Of a stretch of DNA of 64,000 nt, positions 16,938-24,733 are shown piece by piece. The stretch covers positions 62,728-126,727 of the forward strand of contig JAPPAK010000003.1 of assembly GCA_026705605.1 (NCBI GenBank), given 5' to 3'. The position numbers and the translations under genes were made by a program. Source of the DNA: Chloroflexota bacterium (GTDB lineage: Bacteria > Chloroflexota > Dehalococcoidia > Tepidiformales > Tepidiformaceae). Each line of letters opens with the position of its first letter. Position 1 is the first letter of the stretch. The notes beneath the pieces are model-generated. The model was not told where the DNA came from. It saw only the letters and a program-made list of their open reading frames with translations, and did not search any database.

Positions 16938-17480
16938 ATGACACGCGAGCTGCTGGCCGGCGAACACGCCGTCCTCGCCCTGCTGCGCACACGCCCGATG
17001 TACGGGTACGAGATGGCGCGCTACTTCGAGGGAGAGGACCTGCGCGAGGTCTGCCCGATCGAGCAGGGCTCGCTCTACACGTACCTGCGGAACCTGGAGG
17101 GGCGGGCGCTGGTCATGTGGCGGGAGGAGCGGGAGGGGCTGCGGCCGCCGCGCAAGCGATTCGCGCTGACACACGAGGGGGCGGCAGTTGTGGAGGCGTG
17201 GCTGCGAGAGCCGGTCGAGAGGCTGCGGGAGGTGCGCTTCGAGCTGCTGGTGAAGCTGTACGTCCTCCACGCCGTCGATCCCGAGGCGGAAGCGGCGCTG
17301 GTGCGGGACCAGCTGCGCGTGTGCGAAGCGTATCGCGAGCGTGCGCGGGAGCGGGTCACCCAGGCCGGGGACGGGTTCCTGCGGCTGGTGGCGCAGTCGA
17401 AGCTCTCCGCGGCGGACGCGACCGTCGAGTGGCTGCGCGATCACCTGGCGACGCTCTCCGCTCCCGCCGGGACGCCGTGA
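16938..17480 (+). CDS. PadR-family transcriptional regulator, candidate regulator of molybdate uptake
   Basis: 180 residues. The N-terminal winged helix reads HAVLALLRTRPMYGYEMARYF, then EQGSLYTYLRNLEGRAL and the wing KRFALTHEGAA, as in PadR proteins. The C-terminal helical part (EALVRDQLRVCEAYRERARERV) is of the PadR-C/Vir type used for dimerisation. The stop codon overlaps the GTG of modA by 4 bp (GTGA), so the regulator is translationally coupled to molybdate transport genes. The perfect palindrome just upstream is its natural candidate operator, implying autoregulation. Ligand unknown; control by molybdate or cofactor is inference from position only. Confidence 0.85.
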   Translation: MTRELLAGEHAVLALLRTRPMYGYEMARYFEGEDLREVCPIEQGSLYTYLRNLEGRALVMWREEREGLRPPRKRFALTHEGAAVVEAWLREPVERLREVRFELLVKLYVLHAVDPEAEAALVRDQLRVCEAYRERARERVTQAGDGFLRLVAQSKLSAADATVEWLRDHLATLSAPAGTP

Positions 17481-18241
17481 GCCTGCGACTGGCCGCCGCG
17501 GGGGCGTTTACGGTCGCGGTGCTGGGCCTGGGCGCGTGCGGCGACGGCGAGGAGCGGAGGGACACGATCACCGTGTTCGCGGCGGCCTCGCTGACCGAGG
17601 CGTTCGGCGAGCTGGCGTCGGCATTCGAGGCAGAGCACCCGGGCGTGACGGTGCGGCTGTCGTTCGCGGGGTCGGCGACGCTGCGCACGCAGATCCTGGA
17701 AGGCGCCCCCGCGGACGTGTTCGCGAGCGCGAGTCCCGACGAGGTCGCGACGCTGAGGGCAGCGGGACTGGTTATCGAGGAGCGAGCGCTCGCCACGAAC
17801 ACGCTCGTAGTGGCGACAGGGGCGGATGCCATTGAGGCCTTCGAGGACCTCGCATCGCCCGGCCTGCGGCTCGTGCTGGCGGCGGAGGAGGTTCCGGCGG
17901 GTCGCTACGCACGGGAGTCGCTGGCGCTGGCAGGGAGCGACTTCGCGGGGCGTGTGCTGGCAAACGTCCGCAGCAACGAAGCGAACGTGCGCTCCACGCT
18001 CGCGAAGGTCGAGCTGGGGGAGGCGGACGCGGCCATCGTCTACGCGAGCGACCTGCGAGCGGCGGACGAGGGCGTTCGGGCAATCGCGATTCCCGAGCGG
18101 TTCCAGGTGGCGGCGGAGTACCGCATCGCGCTCCTCTCGGAGAGCGATGGGGCGCGGGCGTTCGTGGCGTTCGCGACCTCGCCGGCAGGAATGGCGACGC
18201 TCGCGCGTCACGGGTTCACGGCCGTGGGGGTGACGCCGTGA
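17477..18241 (+). CDS. modA: Molybdate ABC transporter substrate-binding protein
   Basis: 254 residues from the GTG overlapping the regulator stop. The N-terminus VAVLGLGACGDGEE is a lipoprotein signal. The body carries ModA signatures: ITVFAAASLTEAFGELA, LSFAGSATLRTQILEGAPADVFASAS, an E-R-ALATNTLVV segment and ANVRSNEANVRSTLAKVELGEADAAIVYASD. ModA binds molybdate or tungstate and delivers it to ModBC. The following modB GTG again overlaps its stop by 4 bp. The longer frame reaching back to 17117 is the shifted reading of the regulator gene and was not used. Confidence 0.92.
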   Translation: MSLRLAAAGAFTVAVLGLGACGDGEERRDTITVFAAASLTEAFGELASAFEAEHPGVTVRLSFAGSATLRTQILEGAPADVFASASPDEVATLRAAGLVIEERALATNTLVVATGADAIEAFEDLASPGLRLVLAAEEVPAGRYARESLALAGSDFAGRVLANVRSNEANVRSTLAKVELGEADAAIVYASDLRAADEGVRAIAIPERFQVAAEYRIALLSESDGARAFVAFATSPAGMATLARHGFTAVGVTP

Positions 18242-19050
18242 CCGCACTCCGGGTACGGGCGCCCCAGGCGGGACTGGCGCTGCTCATCGCCGTCTTTGCC
18301 GTGTTCTTCGTGCTGCCGTTCGCGGGGCTGCTGGAGCGTGGAATCGGGGGCAGCGGCACCTGGGACGCGATCACGAGCGACACGGCCCTCGACGCGCTCA
18401 CGCTGTCACTCTGGACATCGGCGGTGGCGCTGGTGATCGCGGTGGTGGCGGGGACGCCGGTGGCCTACTGGCTCACGCACGTGCGCTTCCCGGGGAAGGG
18501 GGCGGTGGAGGCGCTCATTGACCTGCCGATCGTGCTCCCGCCGACGATCGCGGGCGTGGCCCTGCTGACCGCATTCGGGCGAAAGGGGCTGCTGGGGGCC
18601 CCGCTCGACGACTGGTTCGGGCTGACGCTGGGGTTCAGCACGGTGGCCGTGATCATGGCGCAGCTGTTTGTGGGGGCGCCGTTCTACGTGCGCGCGGCGC
18701 GGGCCGGATTCGCGGGCGTCGACGCGCAGTACGAACGGGTCGCGCACACGCTGGGGGCTTCGCGGCTGCGGGCCTTCGCGCGGATCGTGCTGCCGTTGAG
18801 CTGGCCGTCGCTGGCGGCGGGGGCGGCGCTGTGCTGGGCGCGGGCGCTGGGGGAGCTGGGGGCGACCCTCATCTTCGCCGGGAACCTGCAGGGAGAGACG
18901 CAGACGATGCCGCTCGCCATCCTGAGCGCGTTCGAACGCGCGGACGGGCTGACGGCGGCGGTCGCGCTGGCGATCCTGTTGCTGGCGGTAGCGCTGGTGG
19001 CGCTCGCGGCCTTCTGGCTGCTCTCGACGCGGGGGCGGGGGACGCCATGA
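18238..19050 (+). CDS. modB: Molybdate ABC transporter permease
   Basis: 270 residues, integral membrane, with about six hydrophobic segments (for example LALLIAVFAVFFVLPFAGLL and ALVIAVVAGTPVAYWL). The cytoplasmic EAA loop reads LGASRLRAFARIVLPLSWPSLAAGAA, the site for coupling to ModC. The LPIVLPPTIAGVALLTAFG segment and ARALGELGATLIFAGN are characteristic of molybdate and sulfate permeases. It starts at a GTG in a 4-bp overlap with modA and ends in an ATGA overlap with modC, so the three subunits are likely made in fixed ratio. Confidence 0.93.
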   Translation: MTALRVRAPQAGLALLIAVFAVFFVLPFAGLLERGIGGSGTWDAITSDTALDALTLSLWTSAVALVIAVVAGTPVAYWLTHVRFPGKGAVEALIDLPIVLPPTIAGVALLTAFGRKGLLGAPLDDWFGLTLGFSTVAVIMAQLFVGAPFYVRAARAGFAGVDAQYERVAHTLGASRLRAFARIVLPLSWPSLAAGAALCWARALGELGATLIFAGNLQGETQTMPLAILSAFERADGLTAAVALAILLLAVALVALAAFWLLSTRGRGTP

Positions 19051-20168
19051 CACTCGAATTCGCGGCACGGACGCAGCTCGGGGACTTCTCCTACGACGCG
19101 CGCTTCGAGGCGGGGAACGAGATCGTGGTGCTGTTCGGGCACTCGGGGGCGGGGAAAAGCCTGACGCTGCAGCTCATCGCGGGACTGCTGCAACCGGACG
19201 AGGGGCGCATCGCCATCGGCGGGGAGGCGGTGTTCGACGCAGGCACAGGGCTGAACCTGCCGCCGCAGACGCGACGGATCGGGTACGTCGTGCAGGACCT
19301 CGCGTTGTTCCCGCACATGACCGTGGCCGAGAACGTCCAGTTCGGGATGACGGGGGAGGGGCGGGAACAGCGGCTTGCCGAGGTGCTCGACCTGATGCAC
19401 CTGGGCGAGTTCCGCGAGCGCAAACCGCGGTCGCTGAGCGGGGGGCAGCAGCAGCGGGCGGCGCTCGCGCGCGCCCTCGCGCGGGAGGCGAGCCTGCTGC
19501 TGCTCGATGAGCCCTTCAGCGCGCTCGACGAGTCGCTGCGGGTGGAGCTGCGACGCGAGCTGATCCGGTTGCGGAGCGAGCTCGATCTGAGCGTCATCTT
19601 CGTGACCCACGACCTGCGAGAGGCGCACCTGGTGGCCGACCGGCTGGCGGTGTTCGACGCGGGCCGCCTGCTGCAGTTCGACGGTCGCGAGCGCGTCTTC
19701 CGGGCGCCGGCGAACCGGCGGGTGGCAGAGCTGACGGGGGTAGCGAACATCCTGCGGGGGCGGGTGGTGGCGGCACGGGACGGCACCCTGACCGTCGAGG
19801 CGGGTGGGGCGAGCCTGCGGGCGCCCGTACCGAACGGCTGGCGTCCGGATGTTGGCGAGGCTGTCGACATCGCCATCCGGGCGGAGCGGGTCAACCTGCG
19901 GCGGCTGGACGCGGACGACCCCGGCCAGCCCAACCTCGTGCGCGGCACGATTCGCGAAGAGCTGGCGTACGGCGCGACGCACACGCTGCGGTTCGAGTCG
20001 GCGCTGGGGGAGACGGTCGAGGTCGAGATTGCGGCGAGGCCCTACGAGGTGCTGGGGGTTGGGGGGCAGAAGTCGTGGACGCTGGAGCTACCGCCCGAGG
20101 ATCTTCATGTGATGGCGGTCTCTTCGGACGCGGCGGCGGGGTCGAGCGCCTCGGCGACGACAGCGTAG
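19047..20168 (+). CDS. modC: Molybdate ABC transporter ATP-binding protein
   Basis: 373 residues. The ATPase domain shows Walker A GHSGAGKS, the Q-loop VVQDLALFPHMTVAENV, signature LSGGQQQRAALARAL, Walker B LLLLDEPFSALD and the H-loop FVTHD. A C-terminal part with a TOBE-type segment (about 225-373, NILRGRVVAARDG and RAERVNLRRL) may bind molybdate, as in other ModC proteins. Start is the ATG in the ATGA overlap with modB. The last 64 bp overlap the 3' end of the antisense methyltransferase gene (stop at 20105), so the two units converge with overlapping coding ends. Confidence 0.92.
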   Translation: MTLEFAARTQLGDFSYDARFEAGNEIVVLFGHSGAGKSLTLQLIAGLLQPDEGRIAIGGEAVFDAGTGLNLPPQTRRIGYVVQDLALFPHMTVAENVQFGMTGEGREQRLAEVLDLMHLGEFRERKPRSLSGGQQQRAALARALAREASLLLLDEPFSALDESLRVELRRELIRLRSELDLSVIFVTHDLREAHLVADRLAVFDAGRLLQFDGRERVFRAPANRRVAELTGVANILRGRVVAARDGTLTVEAGGASLRAPVPNGWRPDVGEAVDIAIRAERVNLRRLDADDPGQPNLVRGTIREELAYGATHTLRFESALGETVEVEIAARPYEVLGVGGQKSWTLELPPEDLHVMAVSSDAAAGSSASATTA

Positions 20169-20782
20169 ACGGGGTCGGAGCGGCCAGGGTTGGGGCTGAG
20201 GTCGAAGGCGCGGGCCTTGGCGAACGCTTCCGAGAGCTCGAAGTAGAGGGCCACGAGGTTGGCGCGCTGCTCGTCGCCGAAGAGCTGCCAGATGCGGACC
20301 GCCTTCGTCGGGAACATGCGGTTCGAAAAGGTGATGGCGAAGGGCGCGCCCGGCTTGAGCACGCGCCCGACCTCCGCGAAGACCTCAACCGGGCGCGTGA
20401 GGTACTGCACAGAGACGCTGACAGCGGCGCCGTCGAACTCGTCGGTGTCGTAGGGGAGCGTGGGATCCTGGTTGAGGTCGTGGACGGTGCGGCGAGTGAG
20501 GACGGGGTTGTTCTCCAGCTCGACCTTGTTCAGGCCGAGGCCGGTCACGCCCGAATAGGTCGCGTCGACGGGGAGGTGCGAGACCCAGCTCGACATGAGG
20601 TCGAGGAGGTGGCCGCCCTCGGGGAAGGTCTGGCGGTAGAAGTCGCCGAGGGCGGCGATGGCCGCGTCGTCGATGTGGTTGACCAGACGCGGCTGGACGT
20701 AGAAATGCGCGTCGTCGGACTCGTCGACGCGGCGGAAGTGCTCGGGGAGGAGCGGGTTGTCGTCCCGCGACTCAGGAGACAG
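20105..20782 (-). CDS. Class I SAM-dependent methyltransferase with a non-canonical start
   Basis: The frame is family-like well before its first ATG (20596): the preceding 62 codons read SRDDNPLLPEHFRRVDESDD, then a Q-P-R-L-V-x-HIDDAAIAALGDFYR block and GGHLLDLMSSWVSHLP, where the SAM-binding strand itself contains that Met. No ATG, GTG or TTG occurs between the upstream in-frame stop and this block. A CTG at 20782 lies about 9 nt after AGGGAG and inside the last codons of the upstream monooxygenase gene, giving a 225-residue protein and an 11-bp overlap. The coding end overlaps modC. Later motifs are DGAAVSVSVQYL and FAEVGRVLKPGAPFAITFSNRMF. Methyl acceptor unknown. Confidence 0.7.
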   Translation of the reverse strand: MSPESRDDNPLLPEHFRRVDESDDAHFYVQPRLVNHIDDAAIAALGDFYRQTFPEGGHLLDLMSSWVSHLPVDATYSGVTGLGLNKVELENNPVLTRRTVHDLNQDPTLPYDTDEFDGAAVSVSVQYLTRPVEVFAEVGRVLKPGAPFAITFSNRMFPTKAVRIWQLFGDEQRANLVALYFELSEAFAKARAFDLSPNPGRSDPVYAVVAEALDPAAASEETAIT

Positions 20783-21095
20783 CGGCGCCCGCTCCCTGCT
20801 CGACGATCACGGCCTCGTAGAACTTGGCCTGGGGGTGGCCTTCGAGCACGCCCTTGGCGGGACCCGACTGCTCGTGGGCGCGGCGGAAGTGCTCGGACTG
20901 GGCCCAGTTGAGGAAGTCCTGGCGCGACTCCCAGATGGTGTGGGAGATGTAGTCGCCGGGGTCGTCGCCCTTGAGCAGGGAGAACTGTACGAACCCGTCG
21001 AGGTCCTTCAGGTAGCTCTCGCGGCCCTTCCAGACTTCCTCGAAATCGTTCCCGCGTTCGGGGTTGACGTTGAAGTGGTTCATCGCAATGAACAT
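20772..21095 (-). CDS. IsdG/HmoB-like antibiotic-biosynthesis-type monooxygenase
   Basis: 107-residue ABM-fold protein. Asn6, Trp64 and His74 match the heme-degradation triad of IsdG/MhuD-type enzymes (Asn7, Trp66, His75 in MhuD), in MNHF, FLNWAQSEHF and RRAHEQS. These dimeric enzymes cleave heme and release iron; other ABM proteins have different substrates, so heme activity is likely but unproven. Start chosen at 21095 after GGAG; the longer frame antisense to hyi is spurious. Its end overlaps the start region of the methyltransferase by about 11 bp, implying coupling. Confidence 0.8.
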   Translation of the reverse strand: MFIAMNHFNVNPERGNDFEEVWKGRESYLKDLDGFVQFSLLKGDDPGDYISHTIWESRQDFLNWAQSEHFRRAHEQSGPAKGVLEGHPQAKFYEAVIVEQGAGAAVS

Positions 21096-21178
21096 CGGCG
21101 TGCTCCGTTCGTGATGGTTCCATTCTAGCGGGCGCGGGCGGTTCCGCCGGGAAAGGGGCCGCTCGGACGGCGGCACCG

Positions 21179-21184
21179 TATCAT
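21179..21184 (+). promoter_or_regulatory. Candidate leaderless -10 box, hyi
   Basis: TATCAT, 7 nt before the ATG at 21192, with no ribosome site. Confidence 0.45.
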
Positions 21185-21191
21185 TCGCGGG

Positions 21192-21986
21192 ATGGTGCGA
21201 TTCGCGGCGAACCTGAACTTTCTTTTCACCGAGGCTCCCTTCCTCGACCGTTTCGAGCTGGCGAAACGGCACGGTTTCGAGGCGGTCGAGTACCCCTTCC
21301 CCTACGAGAACCCCGAGGACGAGCTGGCGCGACGCTTGCGGGAGCATGGTCTGACGCAGGCGCTCATTAACCTGCCGGCGGGGGACTGGGCAGCAGGGGA
21401 GCGGGGCATCGCCTGCCACCCGGGGCGGACGGAAGAGTTCCGGGAGGGGGTCGCGAAGGGGATCCGCTACGCGCAGGCGCTGGACTGTCCGCGCACCAAC
21501 TGCCTCGCAGGCGTGAAACCGGAGGGGGTCTCCGATGAAGCGGCGCAGGCGGCGCTGGTCGAGAACCTGCGCTACGCGGGGCAGGCGTTCCGGAACGCGG
21601 GACTGCAACTCCTGACCGAGCCGATCAATACACGGGACATCCCCGGGTTCTTCGTCAACACGAGCGCGCAGGGGCTCGCGGTGATGGATGCGGTCGGGGA
21701 CGGACTGGTGGGGCTGCAGTACGACGCGTACCACATGCAGATCATGGAGGGCGACCTCGCGCGCACGGTCGAGAAACACCTGGGCGTCATCGGCCACATC
21801 CAGATCGCGGACAACCCCGGCCGCCACGAGCCGGGCACGGGCGAGGTGAACTACCCCTTCTTCCTGGACCACCTCGACGCCATCGGCTACGAGGGGTGGG
21901 TGGGGTGCGAGTACGCGCCGGCGACGACAACCGAGGCGGGCCTGGGGTGGCTCGCGGAGTATCGAGCGAGCGAGGGGGCGTCATGA
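21192..21986 (+). CDS. hyi: Hydroxypyruvate isomerase-like TIM-barrel protein
   Basis: 264-residue xylose-isomerase-like barrel. N-terminal FAANLNFLFTEAPFLDRF, GFEAVEYPFPYE and the ALDCPRTNCLAG, LLTEPINTRDIPGFFVNT and QYDAYHMQIMEGDLARTV blocks match hydroxypyruvate isomerases, which convert hydroxypyruvate to tartronate semialdehyde. Metal ligands are expected in the EPIN, DAYHMQ and IQIADNPGRHEPGTGE blocks. It is joined to the 3-hydroxyacid dehydrogenase downstream by an ATGA overlap, as expected for the glyoxylate/glycerate route. The start is probably leaderless. Confidence 0.9.
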   Translation: MVRFAANLNFLFTEAPFLDRFELAKRHGFEAVEYPFPYENPEDELARRLREHGLTQALINLPAGDWAAGERGIACHPGRTEEFREGVAKGIRYAQALDCPRTNCLAGVKPEGVSDEAAQAALVENLRYAGQAFRNAGLQLLTEPINTRDIPGFFVNTSAQGLAVMDAVGDGLVGLQYDAYHMQIMEGDLARTVEKHLGVIGHIQIADNPGRHEPGTGEVNYPFFLDHLDAIGYEGWVGCEYAPATTTEAGLGWLAEYRASEGAS

Positions 21987-22867
21987 CACGAATCGCGTTC
22001 ATCGGGCTGGGGATCATGGGGCGGCCGATGGCCGGCCACCTGCAGGCGGCGGGCCACGAGCTCTTCGTCGTGCGGCACGTCTCGCCGCTACCGGAGGAGC
22101 TGCTGGAGGGGGGCGCGGTTGAGTGCGCGACGGCGGCGGAGGCGGCCTCGCGGAGCGAGGTCGTGATCACGATGGTTCCGGACACGCCCGACGTGGCGGA
22201 CGTGCTGTTCGGTGCCGGCGGGGTGGCAGAGGGACTGCAGGCGGGCACGACGGTTATCGACATGAGCTCGATCTCGCCGATCGAGACGAAGGAGTTCGCC
22301 GCGCGCATCGCCGAGAAGGGCTGCGACTACCTGGACGCGCCCGTCTCCGGCGGCGAGGTGGGGGCAAAGGGGGCGAGCCTCACGATCATGGCCGGTGGCA
22401 GCGGCGAGACATTCGAGCGAGCGCGTCCGCTGCTTGAGCTGATGGGCGCGAACATCACGCTCGTGGGCGACGTAGGGGCGGGACAGACCTGCAAGGTCGC
22501 CAACCAGATCATCGTGGCGCTCACGATCGAGGCGGTGGGGGAGGCGCTGCTGTTCGCCTCGAAGGCGGGAGTCGACCCGGCGCGGGTGCGGGAGGCGCTG
22601 ATGGGCGGCTTCGCGGGTTCGCGCATCCTGGAGGTGCACGGACAGCGCATGGTCGAGCGCACGTTCGACCCCGGCTTCCGTATCGCGCTGCACCAGAAGG
22701 ACCTTGGGCTGGCGCTGCAGGGGGCGCGGGCGCTGGGCATCAGCCTGCCGAACGCGGCTACGGCGCAGGAGCTGATGAACGCCTGCGCGGCGCAGGGCTG
22801 GAGCGATCTGGACCACTCGGGGCTGGTAAAGGCGCTGGAAGTTCTGGCAGGCCACGAGATCGCCTGA
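21983..22867 (+). CDS. garR: 2-hydroxy-3-oxopropionate (tartronate semialdehyde) reductase
   Basis: 294-residue beta-hydroxyacid dehydrogenase. It has the N-terminal IAFIGLGIMGRPMAGHL nucleotide motif, the YLDAPVSGGEVGAKGASLTIMAGG substrate motif and the catalytic Lys in GQTCKVANQIIVALTIEAVGEAL. These enzymes reduce tartronate semialdehyde to D-glycerate with NAD(P)H. Direct coupling with hyi strongly supports that substrate; a 3-hydroxyisobutyrate role is the alternative. It starts at an ATGA overlap with hyi. Confidence 0.9.
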   Translation: MTRIAFIGLGIMGRPMAGHLQAAGHELFVVRHVSPLPEELLEGGAVECATAAEAASRSEVVITMVPDTPDVADVLFGAGGVAEGLQAGTTVIDMSSISPIETKEFAARIAEKGCDYLDAPVSGGEVGAKGASLTIMAGGSGETFERARPLLELMGANITLVGDVGAGQTCKVANQIIVALTIEAVGEALLFASKAGVDPARVREALMGGFAGSRILEVHGQRMVERTFDPGFRIALHQKDLGLALQGARALGISLPNAATAQELMNACAAQGWSDLDHSGLVKALEVLAGHEIA

Positions 22868-22880
22868 GCGCCGGAGCATT

Positions 22881-22893
22881 CACACCTCGTGTG
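22881..22893. promoter_or_regulatory. Small inverted repeat beside a possible -10 box upstream of hbd
   Basis: CACAC-CTC-GTGTG followed one base later by GACAAT (22895-22900). It may be an operator half for the beta-oxidation-type genes, but is short enough to arise by chance. Confidence 0.3.
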
Positions 22894-22907
22894 CGACAAT
22901 GCACGGC

Positions 22908-22928
22908 GGTCCGCCGGTTAGGCGGACC
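22908..22928. promoter_or_regulatory. GC-rich hairpin in the hbd leader
   Basis: GGTCCGCC, 5-nt loop, GGCGGACC: an 8-bp perfect stem between garR and the hbd-like gene, 23 nt before the ATG. It could end garR transcription or shape the hbd leader; no T-run follows. Confidence 0.4.
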
Positions 22929-22951
22929 CTGGGGGCCAGGAAGGGAAGACG

Positions 22952-23803
22952 ATGACCATCCGGGAAGTGGGCGTGGTCGGCTGCGGGATCATGGGTGCGG
23001 GAATCGCCCAGATCTGCGCGGCGCACGGGTACCGCGTCCGCGTGACTGAATCAGAACCCGAGCGCCTCGAAGAGGGTCTCGCGACGATCAAACGCCGCCT
23101 CGGCCGCCAGGTCGAGCGCGGGCGGCTCAGCCGCGAGCGGCACGACCGAACGCTGGCTCGCCTGAAGGGCGTTGAGACGCTCAGTGGGTTTGCGGACAGC
23201 GACCTTGTCATCGAGGCCGTGATCGAGGAGTTGCCGCTCAAGAAGGAGCTGTTCGAGGAGCTCGGAGAGGTTTGCAAGGAAGACGCAATCCTCGCGAGCA
23301 ACACGTCGTCGCTTTCCCTGAGTGAGATGGCGGCTTCGTCCGGGCGTCCGGATCAAGTCATCGGCATCCACTTCTTCAATCCGCCGACAGTCCTGCCGCT
23401 GGTCGAGGTGATCTCCTCGGAGAGCACCTCCCAGGAGACGATCGACGCAGCGATGGCCTTCTGCGACTCGATCGACCGGCTGACGGTACGGGTGAAGGAC
23501 TCGCCGGGGTTCATCGTGAACCGGCTGCTGGTGCCGTTCATCTTCGACGCCATTCACATGGTGGAGGGCGGCATTGCTTCTGCCGAGGACGTCGACCAGG
23601 CCTGCAAGGTGGGCCTGAACCACGCGCTGGGGCCGCTGGCGACGGCGGACCTGATCGGACTGGACACGATGATCCACATCAGCGACGCCATGTTCGAGGA
23701 GTACGGCGAAGCACGATTCAAGGCTCCAACAACCCTGCGACGGCTCGTCTCGCTCGGTCACCTCGGCCGCAAGAGCGGCCGCGGATTCTTCGAGTACAAC
23801 TAA
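22952..23803 (+). CDS. hbd: 3-hydroxybutyryl-CoA dehydrogenase-like
   Basis: 283-residue NAD-dependent L-3-hydroxyacyl-CoA dehydrogenase. It carries VGVVGCGIMGAGIAQICAAHGY, ASNTSSLSLSEMA, the catalytic His region IGIHFFNPPTVLPLVEVI, VRVKDSPGFIVNRLLVPFI and GLNHALGPLATADLIGLD, with a C-terminal KSGRGFFEYN. It oxidises 3-hydroxyacyl-CoA or reduces acetoacetyl-CoA. Strong GGAAGGGAAG ribosome site. The enoyl-CoA hydratase follows after 22 bp, a beta-oxidation-type pair. Confidence 0.9.
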   Translation: MTIREVGVVGCGIMGAGIAQICAAHGYRVRVTESEPERLEEGLATIKRRLGRQVERGRLSRERHDRTLARLKGVETLSGFADSDLVIEAVIEELPLKKELFEELGEVCKEDAILASNTSSLSLSEMAASSGRPDQVIGIHFFNPPTVLPLVEVISSESTSQETIDAAMAFCDSIDRLTVRVKDSPGFIVNRLLVPFIFDAIHMVEGGIASAEDVDQACKVGLNHALGPLATADLIGLDTMIHISDAMFEEYGEARFKAPTTLRRLVSLGHLGRKSGRGFFEYN

Positions 23804-23825
23804 ACACCACCAACTGGAGGCAGGT

Positions 23826-24599
23826 GTGGCACTGCTGTACGAGGTCAGCGATCACATCGCGACCATCACCATCAACCGACCGGACGCCCTCAACTCGATC
23901 GACCTCGAGACGTGGCACGAGCTCTCGGAGGCGTGCGCGAAGCTCGAGGCCGACGACGATGTCTGGGTGGGCATCATCACGGGCGCGGGCGGACGCTCTT
24001 TCAGCGCGGGCGCCGACCTGAAGGAAACGATCCCGACGCTCATCGACGACCCGCGCGGGAACCGCTACGACGAGCCGGACACGATCATGCGCGGCCAGAC
24101 GGTCACGAAGCCGCTGATTGCCGCTGTGAACGGCCTCGCGCTGGGCGGTGGCCTCGAGATCGTGCTGGCCTGCGACCTGCGCATCGCGGCCGAGGGCGCG
24201 CGTCTGGGCGCGCCCGAGATCACGCTCGGCTTCATCCCGGGCTGGGGCGCGACGCAGCGGCTCGCGCGCGAGCTGCCCTGGGCGATCGCGGCCGGGATCG
24301 TCTTCTCGGGTGACCAGATCGGCGCGGAGACGGCGCACCAGTACGGGCTCGTGAACGAAGTCGTTCCGGCCGACCGGCTGCAGGCGGCGGCGCGCCAGCT
24401 GGCGGAGACGCTCTGCTCGCGCGGTCCGCTGGCGCTGCGCGCGGCCAAGCGGGCGATGCGCGAGGGTCTCGACATGTCGCTCGACGACGGTCTCCAGCTC
24501 GAGCACGACCTGTTCGACGACCTCGCCTATACCGAGGACGCGAAGGAGGGCGTGGCCGCCTTCCAGGAGCGACGGGCGGCGACGTTCAAGGGCCGCTAG
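23826..24599 (+). CDS. Enoyl-CoA hydratase/isomerase family protein
   Basis: 257-residue crotonase-fold protein starting at a GTG 5 nt after CTGGAGGCAGG. It has ATITINRPDALNSID, ITGAGGRSFSAGADLKE (oxyanion hole), LAPTV-type AAVNGLALGGGLEIVLACDLRIA and GLVNEVVPAD. The catalytic Glu position is in LGAPEITLGFIPGWGATQRL. Likely hydrates trans-2-enoyl-CoA; other crotonase activities are possible. It is co-oriented with the dehydrogenase and followed by a hairpin before the next gene. Confidence 0.88.
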   Translation: MALLYEVSDHIATITINRPDALNSIDLETWHELSEACAKLEADDDVWVGIITGAGGRSFSAGADLKETIPTLIDDPRGNRYDEPDTIMRGQTVTKPLIAAVNGLALGGGLEIVLACDLRIAAEGARLGAPEITLGFIPGWGATQRLARELPWAIAAGIVFSGDQIGAETAHQYGLVNEVVPADRLQAAARQLAETLCSRGPLALRAAKRAMREGLDMSLDDGLQLEHDLFDDLAYTEDAKEGVAAFQERRAATFKGR

Positions 24600-24638
24600 G
24601 GCCTCTTCACAGCACCGGGCACCAGTCTCGCGAGCAGT

Positions 24639-24658
24639 GGGCGCATTGAAAGGCGCCC
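24639..24658. terminator. Candidate hairpin after the hydratase gene
   Basis: GGGCGC, loop ATTGAAAG, GCGCCC, 40 nt after the hydratase stop, without a T-run. Lies in a 130-bp gap that also carries TAGATT, a possible -10 for the next gene. Confidence 0.35.
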
Positions 24659-24733
24659 GCCGCTCGTCTAGATTCGCGGGGCTCTCGCGGTCGGGCGCGG
24701 TCGCGCCCGCACAATCGCGACGAAGGGGTGACC

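Noticed and set aside
20545..21872. Long minus-strand frames over hyi and the IsdG-like gene
   Set aside because: Antisense to hyi; only the last about 107 codons (20772-21095) form a family-like protein.
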